Source: Diphasiastrum complanatum
Taxonomy: Eukaryota > Streptophyta > Lycopodiopsida > Lycopodiales > Lycopodiaceae
Assembly (NCBI GenBank): GCA_029204225.1
Contig: CM055106.1
Coordinates: forward strand, 19,294,149-19,358,148
Length of the DNA stretch: 64,000 bases
Reading direction: 5' to 3'
Below the pieces are notes generated by a model. That model saw only the letters and a list, made by a program, of their open reading frames with translations. It did no database searches and was not told where the DNA came from. Positions 1 to 14,900 of this stretch are shown here, in pieces. Made by a program: the position numbers and the translations under genes. Positions within the stretch are counted from its first letter, which is position 1. Every line of letters starts with the position of its first letter.

Positions 1-39
1 CAAGCATTCGCTCAGTACTTCTTGTCTTCCTAAACGAAT
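1..39 (-). CDS. HIBCH-like exon i, cut by the window edge
   Basis: The acceptor ATCCAG ends at position 40, and phase-0 coding then runs to base 1. It encodes IRLGRQEVLSECL, continuing LRS of exon h as the family's LRSIR.GR...L.(E/Q)CL. The remaining C-terminal exons lie outside the window. The match is short, but phase and order support it. Confidence 0.82.
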   Translation of the reverse strand, partial: MRLGRQEVLSECL

Positions 40-498
40 CTGGATAAAAAGAAACCCACAAGCAATTGCATACTTCATATTAGTCATACACAGTCAATTT
101 TTTCCAAGGCACTGTACTGAAGGAAACAGTACTCTATGCCATTTAGCAGGAAGACTAGGGGAGGCAGCTAGAAATAATTACTTTAAGCTAAGAAGCCTGG
201 GATATTCAGAAGGATGTAATACAAACAAAGCTCTACTTTGCAATAATATAAATCAAGCGCATGCAGTACTTTAACCCAATACCACCTTTCATAGCAAATC
301 TTTGAAGTGGAAAGTTAGGGGACCTAGTAAGGCAATCTCTATTTGTATAGCTGCACTTGCAAGGAAAACTTTGCCCTAGCTTACAGGTCTATGTACAACA
401 TTTAGAAGATAAAAGTTCAAAGCATGATGCAAAAGATGTGTATAAGCAAAATGCAACCGAGAAAAGGAGAATCACAAACTATTCAGAAATTGCTGGTG

Positions 499-596
<98 letters not shown>

Positions 597-2895
597 TAGT
601 GGCCCGTGGCGGACTGTTTCTATGTAATTTTTGGCAGTAGATGAGGCATATGAAACAATGTTTATGTACTGTGTCCTGGTTTTATGAAACAGTGCACTGT
701 TTTTATGAAACAATGTTTATGTGTTGTGCCTTGTTTGGCTTAGGGTCTTGAATGAATCCTAGATTGCGACATTGACGCTTCTCTGATTTAACTTTCCAAT
801 GGTCTGAATTTTATTTAGATGGTTAACTAGTGTATAGTGTTGGAGAGATCTAGTGTTTTCTGTGCAACTAATAAAATTAGTCGTAAATACGATTCACACA
901 CGAGCATACAATTTGAGATAAAATGACAACAGAGCATGACAATTAAACATAAACATATACATAATGTGCAACAAATAAAATGTGTCCAAAACTAGATAAT
1001 GTATAAAATGATCTGAATACAATGTTCGGCCATCTGGTCGCCAAACATGGAACATGATATCAAACTGCCAAATATACAATAACAGAGCCACAATCAATGC
1101 TCTGGCTTTGACTCAGACGAAGGCTCTGGAGACAACTCAGGGCCTCGAGCTGACTCTCGCAGCCGATATCGATGCCTGTCTGGAACTGGCAGGGGTTGTG
1201 TATCCGAGGAAGAGGACTCGTCATCCACATCCTCCCAATCTGCCTCCGCATCAGCCCCCATGCAAGCCAGACCGACAAGACCTGCTCCAGCTGGCTGTGA
1301 CTATGCACCTCTACCCCTGTAAGGTCGTCCTCTCTTCCCTGGCTGTTTCTGTGATCTGCCTTTCTTGTTCGGTGCACCCTTGGGCCTTCCTGGTCTCTTG
1401 CGGATGAGGGGAGCTGTCAATGCCTCATCAACCCCATGCAAATCACCTAGCTGGCTAGGCTAGGCCCAAGTTGAGGCCGGCTGGGACAGGCAAGCCAAAG
1501 AGGGGACTCCCTGAGCAGCTGAGCGAGGAGGATGAGCCCGTGGAGCTGCTGCAAGTGGAGGAATAGGTTGTGGAGGGGCCGTCCCTACAGGAGGCAATGA
1601 CAGTGGTGATATGTACTGAAAGGGGCGTTGTGGTGGCCGGTACTGGTACATCTTGGGTGCTGCCAAAGGAGGAGCCAGTGGAGTGGGTGTTGCCAAAGGA
1701 GAAGGACGTGAAGTGGGTGTTGCCACAAGAGGAGCCACTGTGGATGTGGGCACTGCAAGAGAAAACTTGGGCACAGATGGTGGCCTGCCATGGAAACCTG
1801 GTGCTGCAGAAGTGGATGGCGATGGAGGGGCTGCAGGCCTCAATGGCATCGGTGGCATTGGAGGTGTTGTGTGGCGCATATAAACCCTCTGAGGACCCGG
1901 AGGAACTGGAGGCACCTCATGTAGCTGATCTGGCTGAGACTCTGTGTAGGGCATGCTGGCAAGAGATGATGGGGGTGCCCTAACACTCGGCATGAGTTGG
2001 GCCTCTAAATCCATCGTGGCAATCAAGTCGTCTAGCTCTGCATCCGAATACAAATGCTCTGGGCTCTGGGCCTCATCGGGTGCACAATCCTCTGGCTCAT
2101 CTCGTGCATGATCCCGTGCCTCATCCTGTGCACCATGTAGACCCTGCATCCCATCCCAACCGGTACTATCGAAGTCATATGGTGTCTCATCTGGTGTACT
2201 GTCGATGTCGCGCCCATGACTCTGTGTTGCATGGGCGAGTTTGGCCTTCTTATATAGAGCCTAGAACCACCTGTGCAGATAGACATGCAAGGTCCTAACT
2301 CCCCTATACATAGATTCATTTAGAATAGACTCTCTATGCATGGATCCTCTATTCATAGAATTGCTATTGATAACTCTAGAGTCTACACATGCACATACGG
2401 TCCCAAACCTTGTACTAACTCCATTTAGTGTGTTCTAGGCCTCACAAGGATATTAGTTACTTTCGGGTCACATCTAGTATGATGTGGCATAACTAACAAC
2501 TTGATTCACTGGAGTACCGTCGTGTATCCAAGACTAGGAATATACTGAATCCTATGTACTGGTCATGGACATGAGAAAAAAAAAAAAAAAAGCTTCATTA
2601 ACGTCTTTTGGGCACCTATGGGTGCATAAGACCTAAAAGAAAATATGTACAAGCAACAGTGAGAGCATCATCCATAGGAGGACATGGCCGTAAAATGCTA
2701 TAAACTAGCTACGAATGAAAGTAGAACAAAGCAGAAGTGAAATAAGCCCACAACCACCCGGGCCAGGTATGACAAAAGAACTACAGAAAAAGTACCAATG
2801 CCCACAACCCGGGCCAGGTGGAGAATAAGTACATATCAACGAAAGTAAGTGTGAAGTGTCCACTGAGTGGAGTGTACAGAGTGGGCCCTGATGGA

Positions 2896-2969
<74 letters not shown>

Positions 2970-5900
2970 AGAAGAAGAAAGAAGAAAGCTTTATTAACGT
3001 CTTTTCCATGCCAAAAGGCGTATAAGAAAAGCAAGTACATAAGATAAAGTGGAACCAAGACAGAGCAATGCCGTCAAACAACATAACTAAACCAAAACTA
3101 ACTAAGAAGAGGATAATGTCCAGGATTATATGGTACGTAGACCATTTACAGATTCAACTGGCATCTCTTCAGTGCTCTAACTCTCTCACTAACTCTGAAC
3201 AGTCTCAGATATTTCATTAACAGCAGCAGGTTTAATATCTACAAAATGAATGATACCATCTCTGTAGATCAACCGCTTTCCATTCATTAGAGCCTCAGGT
3301 TTTGCTTTTTTCCGTTCTTGAACCTGAATGAAAGTAAGATCTTCATCTAGGTGACTCGGACATTAAGAGCCTTTTGCTCTCGCAAACGGCTCTCGGTGAA
3401 CGTAGCTGAGGTGAGGAACTATTTACTAGTAAAAAGAAAGGAACTAGTATATCTATTTCTCTATCTCTAAGAAGAAGTATCAAAGCTTGACCACCAGCTT
3501 GTGAGGGTACAATGCAAGAGCTTAACCACCTGCTCTACGGAAGAGACTAGCTACGAGCAAGCTGGAAATAGTGAGTGATAGTAGTAGTGGAGCATGTTGT
3601 AGACTGGCGGGAAGCACGTGAAGATCTAGTAATCCTGGATCGGGCAGAAGTATGTGAGACTCTCTGTGTCTTCGATCTCCGAACGCGGACTTCAAAATCC
3701 ACAACTGAAATATCCTCTCTGTCTCGCTTCTGGAAAAATTGGGTAATATGAGCCTGACTGTGACCCATATCTAGGGTAGGTAGAAGTGAAGCTCGTAGAG
3801 TATACATCTCTCTCAATAGAAGACCTACACATCTGGATTTTGGATACTCGAGGAAGGATCGCAACGTGAGAGGAGTATCTCTGTATAAACGGTGGTATCG
3901 CCCTCTAATCTCATATACTGGACAGCGAAAGATGAAATGAAACTCATCCTCCACCTCCTGAAGAGAACAAAGCTGACATATCTTCTGCATCTGGGAGTGT
4001 CCGTGTATCTACTCGTCTCGATAGCCAGCTGATGAGAAGAGACTCGAAGCTGTCCCATATGGTACCTCAGACCAAAAGATAATGGTTGTGTAAGATATGC
4101 TGGAAGGATAGGAGTACCCGTAGTATCCAACCGTAGTAGATGTGTGCCATTCAAATGTATCTTGACCTTATCAGGCTGTGACCATATAGTGTGTATGTAG
4201 CTCCGATAAATATGCGTTTTCTGATATAAGCATGGGTCCCGCTCGGAAGATGAAGTACAGATAAGCCCCAAGTCCGAAGAAGGGCTGAGACACTGCCATA
4301 CCAAGAATGCTTAGCCCCCTATCCAACAATGGTGAGTGATGAAGTGAGAGCAACAACAACATATCTGGAAGTGTCTAACCCTAATATCCTGTGAAGAAAG
4401 GTAATGATCTGAAACATAGCACCAATCACCAGGGGAGGGGAAGCAACCTCCACTAATATGATATCATGTGGCACCAAGGGCTTAGCCCTAATCATCCTGC
4501 TGAGCATGAGAATCTGGATACGAGAAAGATCCCTCCAAGTATCACGTGATAAATCCGGACACCAGGTCTCAGCAAAGTATAAAGCAATTGGGGAGACAGT
4601 GGCAGAAAATAGCAAGCATCTGGTAGCAGGGTCCTATACATATAATATGTGGAACAGAATCTCTCCATATGAACAAGAGAAGTATGCCCCTTACGGAGTC
4701 TAGTGAGGGCTGCCGGTTGAAATGTGAGTAGTGGACCAGAGAAAAGTACTCCCAAATAAGTGTAAGACGTCACTATCTCAATCAGCAACCCATCATAATA
4801 GAAGATCACATCTCTCATATGCTGTCTATTGGTGTTGAACACCATAATCTTGGTCTTCTTAGTATTAACCGTCAATTCCCAAAGCTGACAGAGCGATGTA
4901 AAGCATAAAGGTGTCTCTATAAACCAGCTGCAGAGGATGAGAGAAGAACCACATCATCAGCATATAGGAGAATGGGGATAATAATATCTGCTAAGAGACA
5001 GCCCTCTCCACCTTCCTCGCGAATAATCCGCTCGAGGTCATCAATATATACTGCAAAGAGAGTAGGTGATAAGGGGCAGCCCTGCTTCACTCCAATGGTA
5101 GAATGTATCAGCGGGGACCCCTGAAACGTGCCCAAACTCGCTCATATAAAGTAATGATCGCGGCAATAGTCTCGTCTATGAAGCCAAGTGAAGATAATCT
5201 CTGGAAAAGGAGATGTCTCGGAACCGAGACAAAAGCTTTGCGGAAGTCCACAAAGCATCAATAAACTCTCGATCTCTGATGTCGTGCCTCCTCAATGATG
5301 CATCTCAAAATGAAAACCTGATCTGAGGTAGAGTATCCTGGTCTAAACCGAACCTGACCCATAGCAGGTAAATTCTCAGTCTTAGCAAAAGATCCAGTAA
5401 CCGTCTGTAATATGGAACCATAAATCTTAGACAAAGTAGGACCAATCATAATAGTGTGGTAGTTTTCTACATTCATGGGATCCCCTGCCTTCAGGATGGG
5501 ATGAAGGATATTAGTACACCATGCGGTAGGAAAACCAGAGGTCACAGCGGTGTTAAAAGCGTGAGCAATATAGGAAGAGAGAAGGTGTGCTACAGGTTTT
5601 AGAAAATCTACGCTTAGAGAATCATAGTCAGTGGCTTTATGAAGTTTGGCATCATACTCCAAGATCATTGCCTCATGCCAAACTTTTGATTTCAAAGCAT
5701 CTTGAACATTGGAAGGCTCATCAAAAGAAGTGCATAAGAAATATGACCATTCTCAGCTTGCTTGACTTTGTCAACATGAGTGAGCCTTCTAGGCTTGGCC
5801 TTGTCCCTTGATGACCTTCTTGGAGTTCTTGGTTGAGAAGACTCCAGCACAAGCCTCACAAGACTCCAGCACAGGTATCACTAACTTAGAAAAAAAGTGC

Positions 5901-8900
5901 AAGGCAAGGAAGTGTCAATGGTTTACTACAGGACAGATCTTATGGCAGCAAATTACTTCACGAAAGCTCTATCAAAAGAGCAGAATCTCAGGTTTAACGA
6001 CATGCTAAATTTGAAAATCAAAGTTTTTCAGAATCCACATTAAGGAGGAGTGTTGGATTTCTATGCTCAGGACCAAATCCATTCGGTAATGAGCATACTC
6101 TAAAAACATTAACCAAGCCGACAAATCCAACCGACAAATCTGACAAAACCAACAAATCTGGCTTTGTCATCAGGGAAAAGTCGATCCAAGGCTTTATGGC
6201 AGTTCGCCTACTTGTACATGCTAGTGCGGGCGTTGAGATCTCCTGCTAATAAAATGTAGCCTTGCTAAGAAAAGACAGCAATATCATTTGAAAGTGCCTG
6301 AAATAGGTCCCCACCAAATTCAGCAAACGCCGAAGTCTGTGGAGCGAAATAACATACAGCCATATATATTTCTTGAGGTAATCCCAATAGTGAACCAATA
6401 GTATGTAGCCATATATAGCGAGCATATGGATCTTGCTTAACCATCTTAATTGCGGTGTCTCTATATAAACAAGCTACTCCGCCAGATCGACAATAGGTTC
6501 TTCCCCTCACAAATGGGCGAAAAACAGAATGCCAAGAGTAATCCTGTATATGTGGAAGAGGATGATATAAAGACTCATGGGCTTCAGCCAACAACAAAAT
6601 GTCACATTTGCTAATAAAATCAGCAAAATCTCCTACCGATGATGATGATAAAAAACCATTGCAATTCCAAAAGCCAAGTCTCAAAGTGGTAGGGAATCTC
6701 GGGCAGCTCCTAAACCCGGGAGCCCGGAGTTCCTAGTTTGAGAGGAGGTCGAAATATCTCGGTTTGCTGTCAATAAAAACGACCCTTTGCCCTTTTTCTT
6801 TTGCTTTGTGAATAATCTTTTTCCTTGCCAACCATTGGGTATTTGTCAAATCATCATCCATATAAATGAAAGTGCCTTCGAGTTTTGTTCTAAGCCGAAG
6901 GGCTGCATTGCGTTGTTGACAAGAGTGAAATTTGATAAAAAGAACTTTGTCATCAAATTTACTATGCCATGCCATATCAAAACAACATGAGATAACTTGG
7001 AAACGAGTAAATCTATAGCTTCTTCTATTGGTTTACCGCCATTGGCAATGCCTCTTACTCTAATGTTAAGAGCATTTTTAACTCTTCTAGCTTGTTCATC
7101 CAAAATTGACTCCAAATTGTTATCCATCGTAGAGGCTGAGATATGAGGGTGATTACCTTGCTTGACGATGTCGTTTCTTCAACCTGTTTTGCAAGTGATG
7201 AGAGTTTGCTGCCCATATCGTCCGGTTTGAAGAGTGTTGCCCATGTCTTTGTCTCTTCGACTTGTTTTTCCAAGCAAGATATTTTATTGGAAGTTTTTTC
7301 CGAAGGAGGTACATGTTCTGCAATCCGTTGCTTAAGATACACATTTTCTTGCTCAAGCTGCTCCATCCGTTCTTTGAGACCCACGAGATCCATAACCAAC
7401 TTGTCATTCGCAATTTCAAAGAACTGTAGTTGTTTCTCAAGGCCGAGGATTTCGTTTCGGATAAAACTGATATCATAAGCATAAAGACTCTCAATAGGCT
7501 TGGAAGGAGTGTGATCGACCATGGACTACTGATTTGCAGGCGTTTCTGTGACAGCAGGTATATTGTCGGTGAAAATAGAGGGTGCACCAGTGATGGAGCC
7601 TTCTAATGCAGCCAGCGGTGGGGGGAGTTCCTTCATTGCTGTAGGTGAAGCATGCCCCTCCATCGCAGATGATGGAAGAGGAGATGAATAGAGGGGGGGG
7701 CATAGGGGCACCCCCCTTTTCCTTAGGCGCCATGTACAGCGCTAGACAGCAAGAAACAAACGCGCCACAGTCGGATTGAGCAGCGATGGAGCTCAGCGCT
7801 AGGTCAGCAGCAGCGCCAGGTCAGCATTCTAGCAGGGCAGGGCAGCACCGTTTACAGGTTCAACTGGACATCTCTTCAGTTATCTAACTCTAACTCTAAC
7901 TTAGACATCAAACTCTTATTAACTATAGGCTTATGATCTACAAATCTGATAGTACCATCACGATAGATGAGCCATTTGCCAGTAGATAGAGCTTCTTGTC
8001 TTGCTTTCTTGCGTTCTTGGACTTGGATGAAGGTCTCTGGCTGTGAGGAAGACATAGAAGCAATACTGGAAATGAAAAATGGTTCAGGAGTAGGGGAGCC
8101 AGCCCCTTTACGACGAGGCATTGCAGATCTGAGAAGACCCTAAAATGTGATACAACAAAGAGCTGCAACGATTGATCACTTCCCACCTGGAGATTCCCAC
8201 CTGGAGAGGATGCTGGTCCAGGATCCGCTGGCAGTTCCGCTGGATGCTGGTCCAAGAAGGAGACCGCTGGTGGAAAAGTTCCGCTGGACAGATCCACTGG
8301 ATAGGTTGTTAATAGCTGTAGCTAGGGCGATGGATCTTAAGCCATCATTGAAGCAATCGCTGGAACAGGTCACTAAACAAAGGCAGCAGCCAACAATGGA
8401 CCCACGCTGAAGCTAGGGCACTGGAGCCATCGCTGCACCTAGGGCGCTGGAGCCATCGCTGCAGCAAGGGCTCTGCAAGCCATCGCTACAGCAAGGGTGC
8501 TGAGAGAGAGAGAGAGAGAGAGACAGAGAGAGTGAGTAGTTGTGCAATAACATTACCCACAAGATCGTTACAAAATAGAGAGTTAAACAAGATGCAAGCA
8601 GATCTGTCTACTTCAAAATTCCAACTTCCATCCATGTAGTTCCACAAAATGTCTACATTTACTTATCTAAACGGTCAACCAAAAGCTATATACAGAATTC
8701 ACACAATGCAAATGCTTTTACACGTAAGGCTATTAGCTTTGAAGCCCAAAATAGAAGTTTTCGGCACAGTAAATTATTCCTGCAACCACTTAGTGTGTCC
8801 ACAAATACATGTGTTATGGATTCAGTTGCCAATCCCTTTTGAGATATGCTACAACCTTTCAAGAACCTACCGATCTGAGAGTTATCTTTAAACTCAGAGG

Positions 8901-11900
8901 CGAGGCCTTCTTTATAGCATCAACTGTTGCCTGATACCAACCATCAGCAGAATCTGCCCCTTCTCTTTCCTGCAAGCAGTTTCAAGAGGGACAAAAATAT
9001 CAATGTATAAGTTCATGACTGACAGTTGCAAAGTACGCAGTCATGCTACACATTTAATTGTTTGTTCTGGAAGCAGAATCTTACACACAATGACACAAGT
9101 GACTGATTCCAGGTCAAGAGATGAGAAGCTTTCACTGCCTATGGACCAAAATGACATGCATATGGTGGCTACTTTGCCTGCAAAGCTAGCCAGCAGTCTG
9201 GTGGTCAAGTGAAATCACAAATGGTAATCTTGATCTCTGTGTATTCTTGTACAGATAGGAAAAACAGAGGAAATTGTCAACAGCAGATCACACTCATCAG
9301 AATACAGGTCATGTCACGAATGCATAAAAAATTAACAGCAGACCCCTCCAATTAATCCATATCCTGTCAGCCTTCCATTGAAATATAGATGTGGCTGCTT
9401 TGAACTTTCGAGTTCCAAATGCTCAGTCCATAACTGGTGATTAAAAATTTTCAAATCAATCCACCCTGCCGACAATGTACCTTTGCTACTCATCTAAGTC
9501 TTTCAGCCGGATGTCCTTGAGGTCAAATATCATGCACAGGGACATCTATAAGGACCATGGGCTTTTATTGTTATTATTTATCATTTGGACCATATACTTA
9601 GGAGCCTGTGGCATTTATTATTTTGCATTATTAAGGATATAACGAATCCTATGATCAGTATTGGGCCTTTTGATCCCATTCACAGGCTTTAGCCTTAACT
9701 TTCATGGAATCAATTAGGCCTATGTCATTATTGAATGGTCACTGTTTAGAGAGTAGCTTCTTAGCCTCAGAGTGGCTGAAGATCAATTTAGGTTATACTT
9801 TGGCAAATATTTTCTTGTTTTTACCAAATTTTGACTTGCAATATCTTGTGATCAAAAACTCCAATCGCTAAGCATTAGAATGCTTTAGAGTTTAGACTTA
9901 TCTGTCAGTCATAGATACCCATAACATTCCGTTACATATGTACATTTATAATTTTTATATACAAAAAAAATTGGTATTCTTATCTTTGTTGAAAAAGTAA
10001 GTCCCCGAAAAAAAATTGAAATCACATTCAAAGTAGACTGTCCCTATTCCTTTTCCAAAATTCAAATATAATTCGTTTTCATTAGATAGATTTAGAGCAT
10101 AAAGCATTATACACGTACATTATTTTCTACCTGATTCTGATTAGTCCACTATGGCTTAGAAAGTGTATGTTTTCGTGATAGTTTACTTTCACTAGCACAG
10201 CATTACAAAACCTAGTCTCTTTAAGTATCCCTCTCCGAAAAGGCTGAATGAATCCTCTTTCTACTCACATTTATTTAAAGTACTTGGATTAGGCCATGTT
10301 AACATAATTCAGGGAGGTGAATATGTTACTTTTTAAGCTCCTTGCATAAGTTTCAGACATCTTAATGCACAGCTTGGGTCAAAGAATGCTGATGCAAGAC
10401 ACAATCTGGGTAGATCCACTGGTGCTGCAAGCATTCTCACAAAGCATTCTTACAGTTTTCTCCAGAAAAAATGGAAAAGACCTTTTCCTCAGGTCCCTGC
10501 ACGCTGATTGTATGTACATGTCTATCTAGTGTCTGTGCTTGAAAATCATAGGTCATAGAATTATTTCTGTCCCTGTATGCTGACTGTATGTACATGTTTA
10601 TCCAGTGTATATACTTGATCTCAAATTTTTTTGGGGAAGGTATTTTTTATAGAAGTATCAAATTATTTTTGGGAAAAAGTCCATTTTTCAATGTTGTTTG
10701 AATCAGTATTCTTTTGAATGCCTCAATGATCGAGCACCTTCGAAATGCATCTATAAATGCTCTATTTAGAAATGCATCTATAAATGGTCTTTCCATATTT
10801 CCATGTTATAAGATTGGTACATCATATCTTTTGGAGCATTGTGTCATCTTTTACTGCATAAAATGGCACTACTATTCTTTACGACTGCTTTGGCACTGCA
10901 GTGAAGTTTAAACCAATCACTTCTCATTTCTGGCCGTAAAGGCTTCTATCCTACAGAACTACAGCATACATATACGTAGTGAATGGACAAGAACAGATCA
11001 TCTTTCTAAATAACAGCCACCGTTCCCTCTTTTCTATTTTCGAGCCTAAAAATCATCACTTACAAGAGCCACAAGAATTTCCTCCACGGTCTCTTTTGAG
11101 AAACATTTGTCAATTGCCTTCCACCTGCATATATTAGGCACGATCACTAATCAGAAAAGCCACAAATTGTAAAAATCACACAGACATCAGCAAAGGTTGT
11201 AATAAGTCACAAATAGGGAGCACGATACTTGGGAGAAACAAACAAAATAGTATAAATAAATAACAACATGAAAGAACAGACAGTAAAAACTAGTGAGAGT
11301 AAACTGGTTCATTACTTGTGTACAGGACTTTTCTCATCAGCCTCAACGAAGTCAGCACATACATCGATTTGATTCTTTATTGCTTCACTGTACCTACTGT
11401 CTGGATCATAAATCCTCAGAAGATTCAACTGTTCTTCCAGTAAACCAAGTTTCTGCAAAATTAATCAGCATGCCATGATTAAGCAACAGCATGATAACAT
11501 TTGTGAGAAACGAAAACAAAAAAAATTATACCTTCCTCACTGTTAGATTGAAAGCACACATGTCACAGCAATATATTCCCGTCAAACTAAGCAACAAAGG
11601 TTAACACCCCTGGGACAACTTGCAAGGAGAAAAAGTGGCACTAATACAAGTAATACCTTTCAGACAAAAACAAGCAGGCACACTTCTCAGTCAACAATAG
11701 CTGCTGTAGCAGCAAGATGAGCACACTTAGATAATGGATTGAGTAAACGAGATTGTTTCATGGAATTGTTGCACATAGATCAACTAAACGAGGATCATGA
11801 TGCTAGTGTCCTGTACAATAGGCCAAGAGGAGAAAAATTGCTATACTTGTTACACAAATAGAACATCAACAATGGACTAGCAGCAGCCAAAGTAATTGCA

Positions 11901-14900
11901 CACAGGATGGAACACGTGTGATCACCACTAGTACACAACTCAAACTAATGAATAGGGAAAGCCACGGTAGGATGGAAAAAAAAGACTCTCTCTGTGGAAT
12001 AGTCACACAGACCATCAAGGAATCAGGAAAAGGTTATATGAGATTTTTCAAAACCTCTATATATCTGAGATGTTGGAACACAGCAGATTAGAGTAAGTAC
12101 CAAGCTGGATTGATAAGACCAGCAAACATCTCAGCCTGACACTGATCCACTCAAAATAGGTGGCAGCTGACCTAGCCATGATTGACTCTCTTGGTTTTTT
12201 CACCCAGAAAGTGCATGACAATGCATACAAGAGGCTGCAAAGTAAATCTTCTCCAGTCATCCATTTTTGGATGATAGGAAAAACAAAAATCTAGCTTATA
12301 TATCCAGCTCTGCAAGCCTTGAAGAGTACATGTACTCAATTAGTTGTTAATTCATACTTTTGCTTTAGAAAACACATTAAGACTATGAGACGCAGGTAGC
12401 ATCAGAACAAGTAAAGCAAGAGGAGGTCGCGTATGCAGGAGCTCCTGCAGGAGTGTCAAGCAAAATGCCAAAATAGAAGGAGAATGTACAGGGGGAGAAG
12501 AACAGAAACAATGGAACAGAATGTGGAGGATGAGAAAATTACCCAAGAACATGAGGCACTGATACAAATAAACAAGAGGAATCAAGATGCAACACATGTC
12601 AACAGAAGAAAATGAGAGGATGCAAATGAAAAATCTGCCAATGGACCATGATCACAGTGCACAAGAGAAGGGACAACATGAGATGACAATGAAGAGATAA
12701 GAGGTGAAACCAGCTCAAGTCCAAACAAACTGTGGTCAAGCTACTATCATAAACTGAGTAACTCTCTATAGACTGTGTATACGTCACCAGATTGTCTTAA
12801 AACTATACATTTCTCGATTATAAGAGTGGAAACTGCATTTAGATTACCAGACTTCATTTCTCGATTACCAGACTACTAAATTAACTGAAAAAGATGAAGT
12901 GAATGACCTAATCTCTCACTAACATACTTCAAATCTAAAGCAGCATGTGTATGATGATGTTATGTATCACGCATATGTATATAATGACTTAACCTGAGGT
13001 GACAGCCGCTGATTATGAGGCGGGATGCTGGTCTGGAGCTATCGATAAATCCATTCTACCTTGGAGATGGAAGGTACAAGTGCGTGCTTTACCAGGATGT
13101 TAGTACTCTAGCCTCAGATTGTGCTAGTAAGAACCTTAGGAGATGGCCAATAGTATGGGATGCTGCTTATCTTTGGAGGCTTGAACATGCATTAAATTGC
13201 TAGACAGTTGGTTGGGTGATTCCTGCCACAACTAGATCTCTTGCTTGCTTATCTCCTGTCCTTGTGATTGTATTGGGCTTACAGTGGCATCAGAGCTACA
13301 CTTGGAGCTTGGAGAAGTGAAAGCAGTTTTCCTTTTGGAATCTATGAACCATTGACAAGTTGGGATCAAGTTTGATCATGAGTTGGAGTTGGTGGTGACC
13401 TTCTCAAAAATTTTGTTTTTCCAACAAGTTGCTGAAAATTTGTGACAACTCCTGTTTGTTCTTTGAATTGGGTGTTGAAATCGATATGGTTCTGTTGCTT
13501 TGATGCTGGGTGTGTGATCTTGCTAAAAAAGTGTCAATAGTGGAATTCTGGTTTATGAGTAATGGAATAGTTCGCCAGCAGATTGCATGTTTAATCTTTG
13601 TGCCTCATCCATAGTGGTTATGTTTCTGCTACGAGGAAAAAATTGATGACAATCTAGTTTCACCAAGTGTTTTTTGAATAGCATGAATAACTCATTGTAA
13701 AGGGTTAGATACAAGTTTCATGGTATTGAACTATTAACCATGAATTCATATGGCTTAAAACATGTTAATTGACAGTGAAACCCTGCAAGAACAGATTGGG
13801 GAAGTAAATTGAAGTATGAAATCAATGATGAGTGGCTCTCAAACTGTGGATTCATGCACTTCTCCGTGATCCTGCAAACTAACAAAAATCTATAACCTAA
13901 AGTGCTTTTCTTCTTTCCTTTCTTTCTTTCCTTCTACTTCTGGTCACTGTCAAGATTGGCTGTCAAGGATCAGCAGTGGTGAAAGCATGAGTGAGGGAAT
14001 CCTTCGAATGTTTCCTGCTGTTATTGGCAGATTTTGATGGATCGGAAGTGGTGGACAGGTTTTTTCTGTGAGAGGCCTGTAGCTAACCTGTTGTAGCCAA
14101 TCTGCTGTAATTAATCCCTGGTATGGTAAGAGCGATCCTCTGTTGATGGCTTGAAGGTCAGGATGTGATTCTCAGCTGGTAGCGTGCAGAGAGGGATTCT
14201 CATAGAAGCAAGAGAGTGAGATGTTGGTGAATGGCTTCAGATTGCTTGCTGGGACCTTTCTTGGCCACCAGCAAGTTCGGAACGGGCACAAACTACATGC
14301 TTTAGTTCATCCACCAAGCAAGATCAAGCTCTGTGGCAGCTGGCCAAATGCAACAGGAACGGGGCATCAATCTTAACCGACACCGGAATACCGATCTTTC
14401 CTTGGACAAAAATTGAGAAGCAATCTGTTACATCCATGTCCAGTATGTGGGATTCGGAATAATTCCTGACATAGATAGCCGGTCACTCCAGTGTATAGGG
14501 TTATTAGTTATGCCTCCGCATTCTGGGCTTGGCCAGTAATTATTACGAATCTTATGAGGGCCCAGACCTATAATTGGACATACAAGCACTTGCATGGTGT
14601 TTGACTGCTATCACTTGGCGATTCTTACAGTGGTATCAGAGCAAGGCTTTGCATCAATCAGAAGGTGGAGTTGCTTTTTCCCAGCTTTTTGGTATTTTCT
14701 CCTTGCTTTTTACCCCTAGTAGTGGAATTGACCTCCAAGTGGCTTCTCTAATTTATTCCATATTTTGGCTTGAAATTTGTCAAAGCTACTGTGCATGAAG
14801 TTTTTCAGAATTGTACTTGCTGTTTCCAAGTCATTATGATTGATTTTAATGATTGCATGCCATGGTTATGGTCAAAGATTGGTCAAAATCTTTAATTGAT

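Larger units (their letters stand above)
3547..7850 (-). mobile_element. LINE A, decayed near-full-length non-LTR retrotransposon split by copia DNA
   Basis: In minus-strand order it has a 5' UTR (7850-7734), ORF1 (7733-6733), the ORF2 endonuclease N-terminal half (6684 to about 6190), a block of copia sequence (about 6190-5641), then RT and C-terminal zinc-finger regions (5640-3547). The endonuclease C-terminal part is missing at the copia block, so the insertion came with a deletion. Both ORFs carry several frameshifts and stops. No hairpin tail directly follows the ORF2 end. Confidence 0.85.

Noticed and set aside
357-627. Open frames with long Leu-Ser and Tyr-Ile repeats
   Set aside because: They are translations of the CT and AT microsatellites. 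The same applies at 2705-3084, 46690-47094, 51188-51448 and 58291-58653.
1570-1983. Plus-strand 137-codon frame
   Set aside because: It is antisense to the proline-rich frame and its composition mirrors that repeat.
8147-8410. 87-codon plus-strand frame with repeated motifs
   Set aside because: It is antisense to the repetitive 5' region of the LINE derivative.
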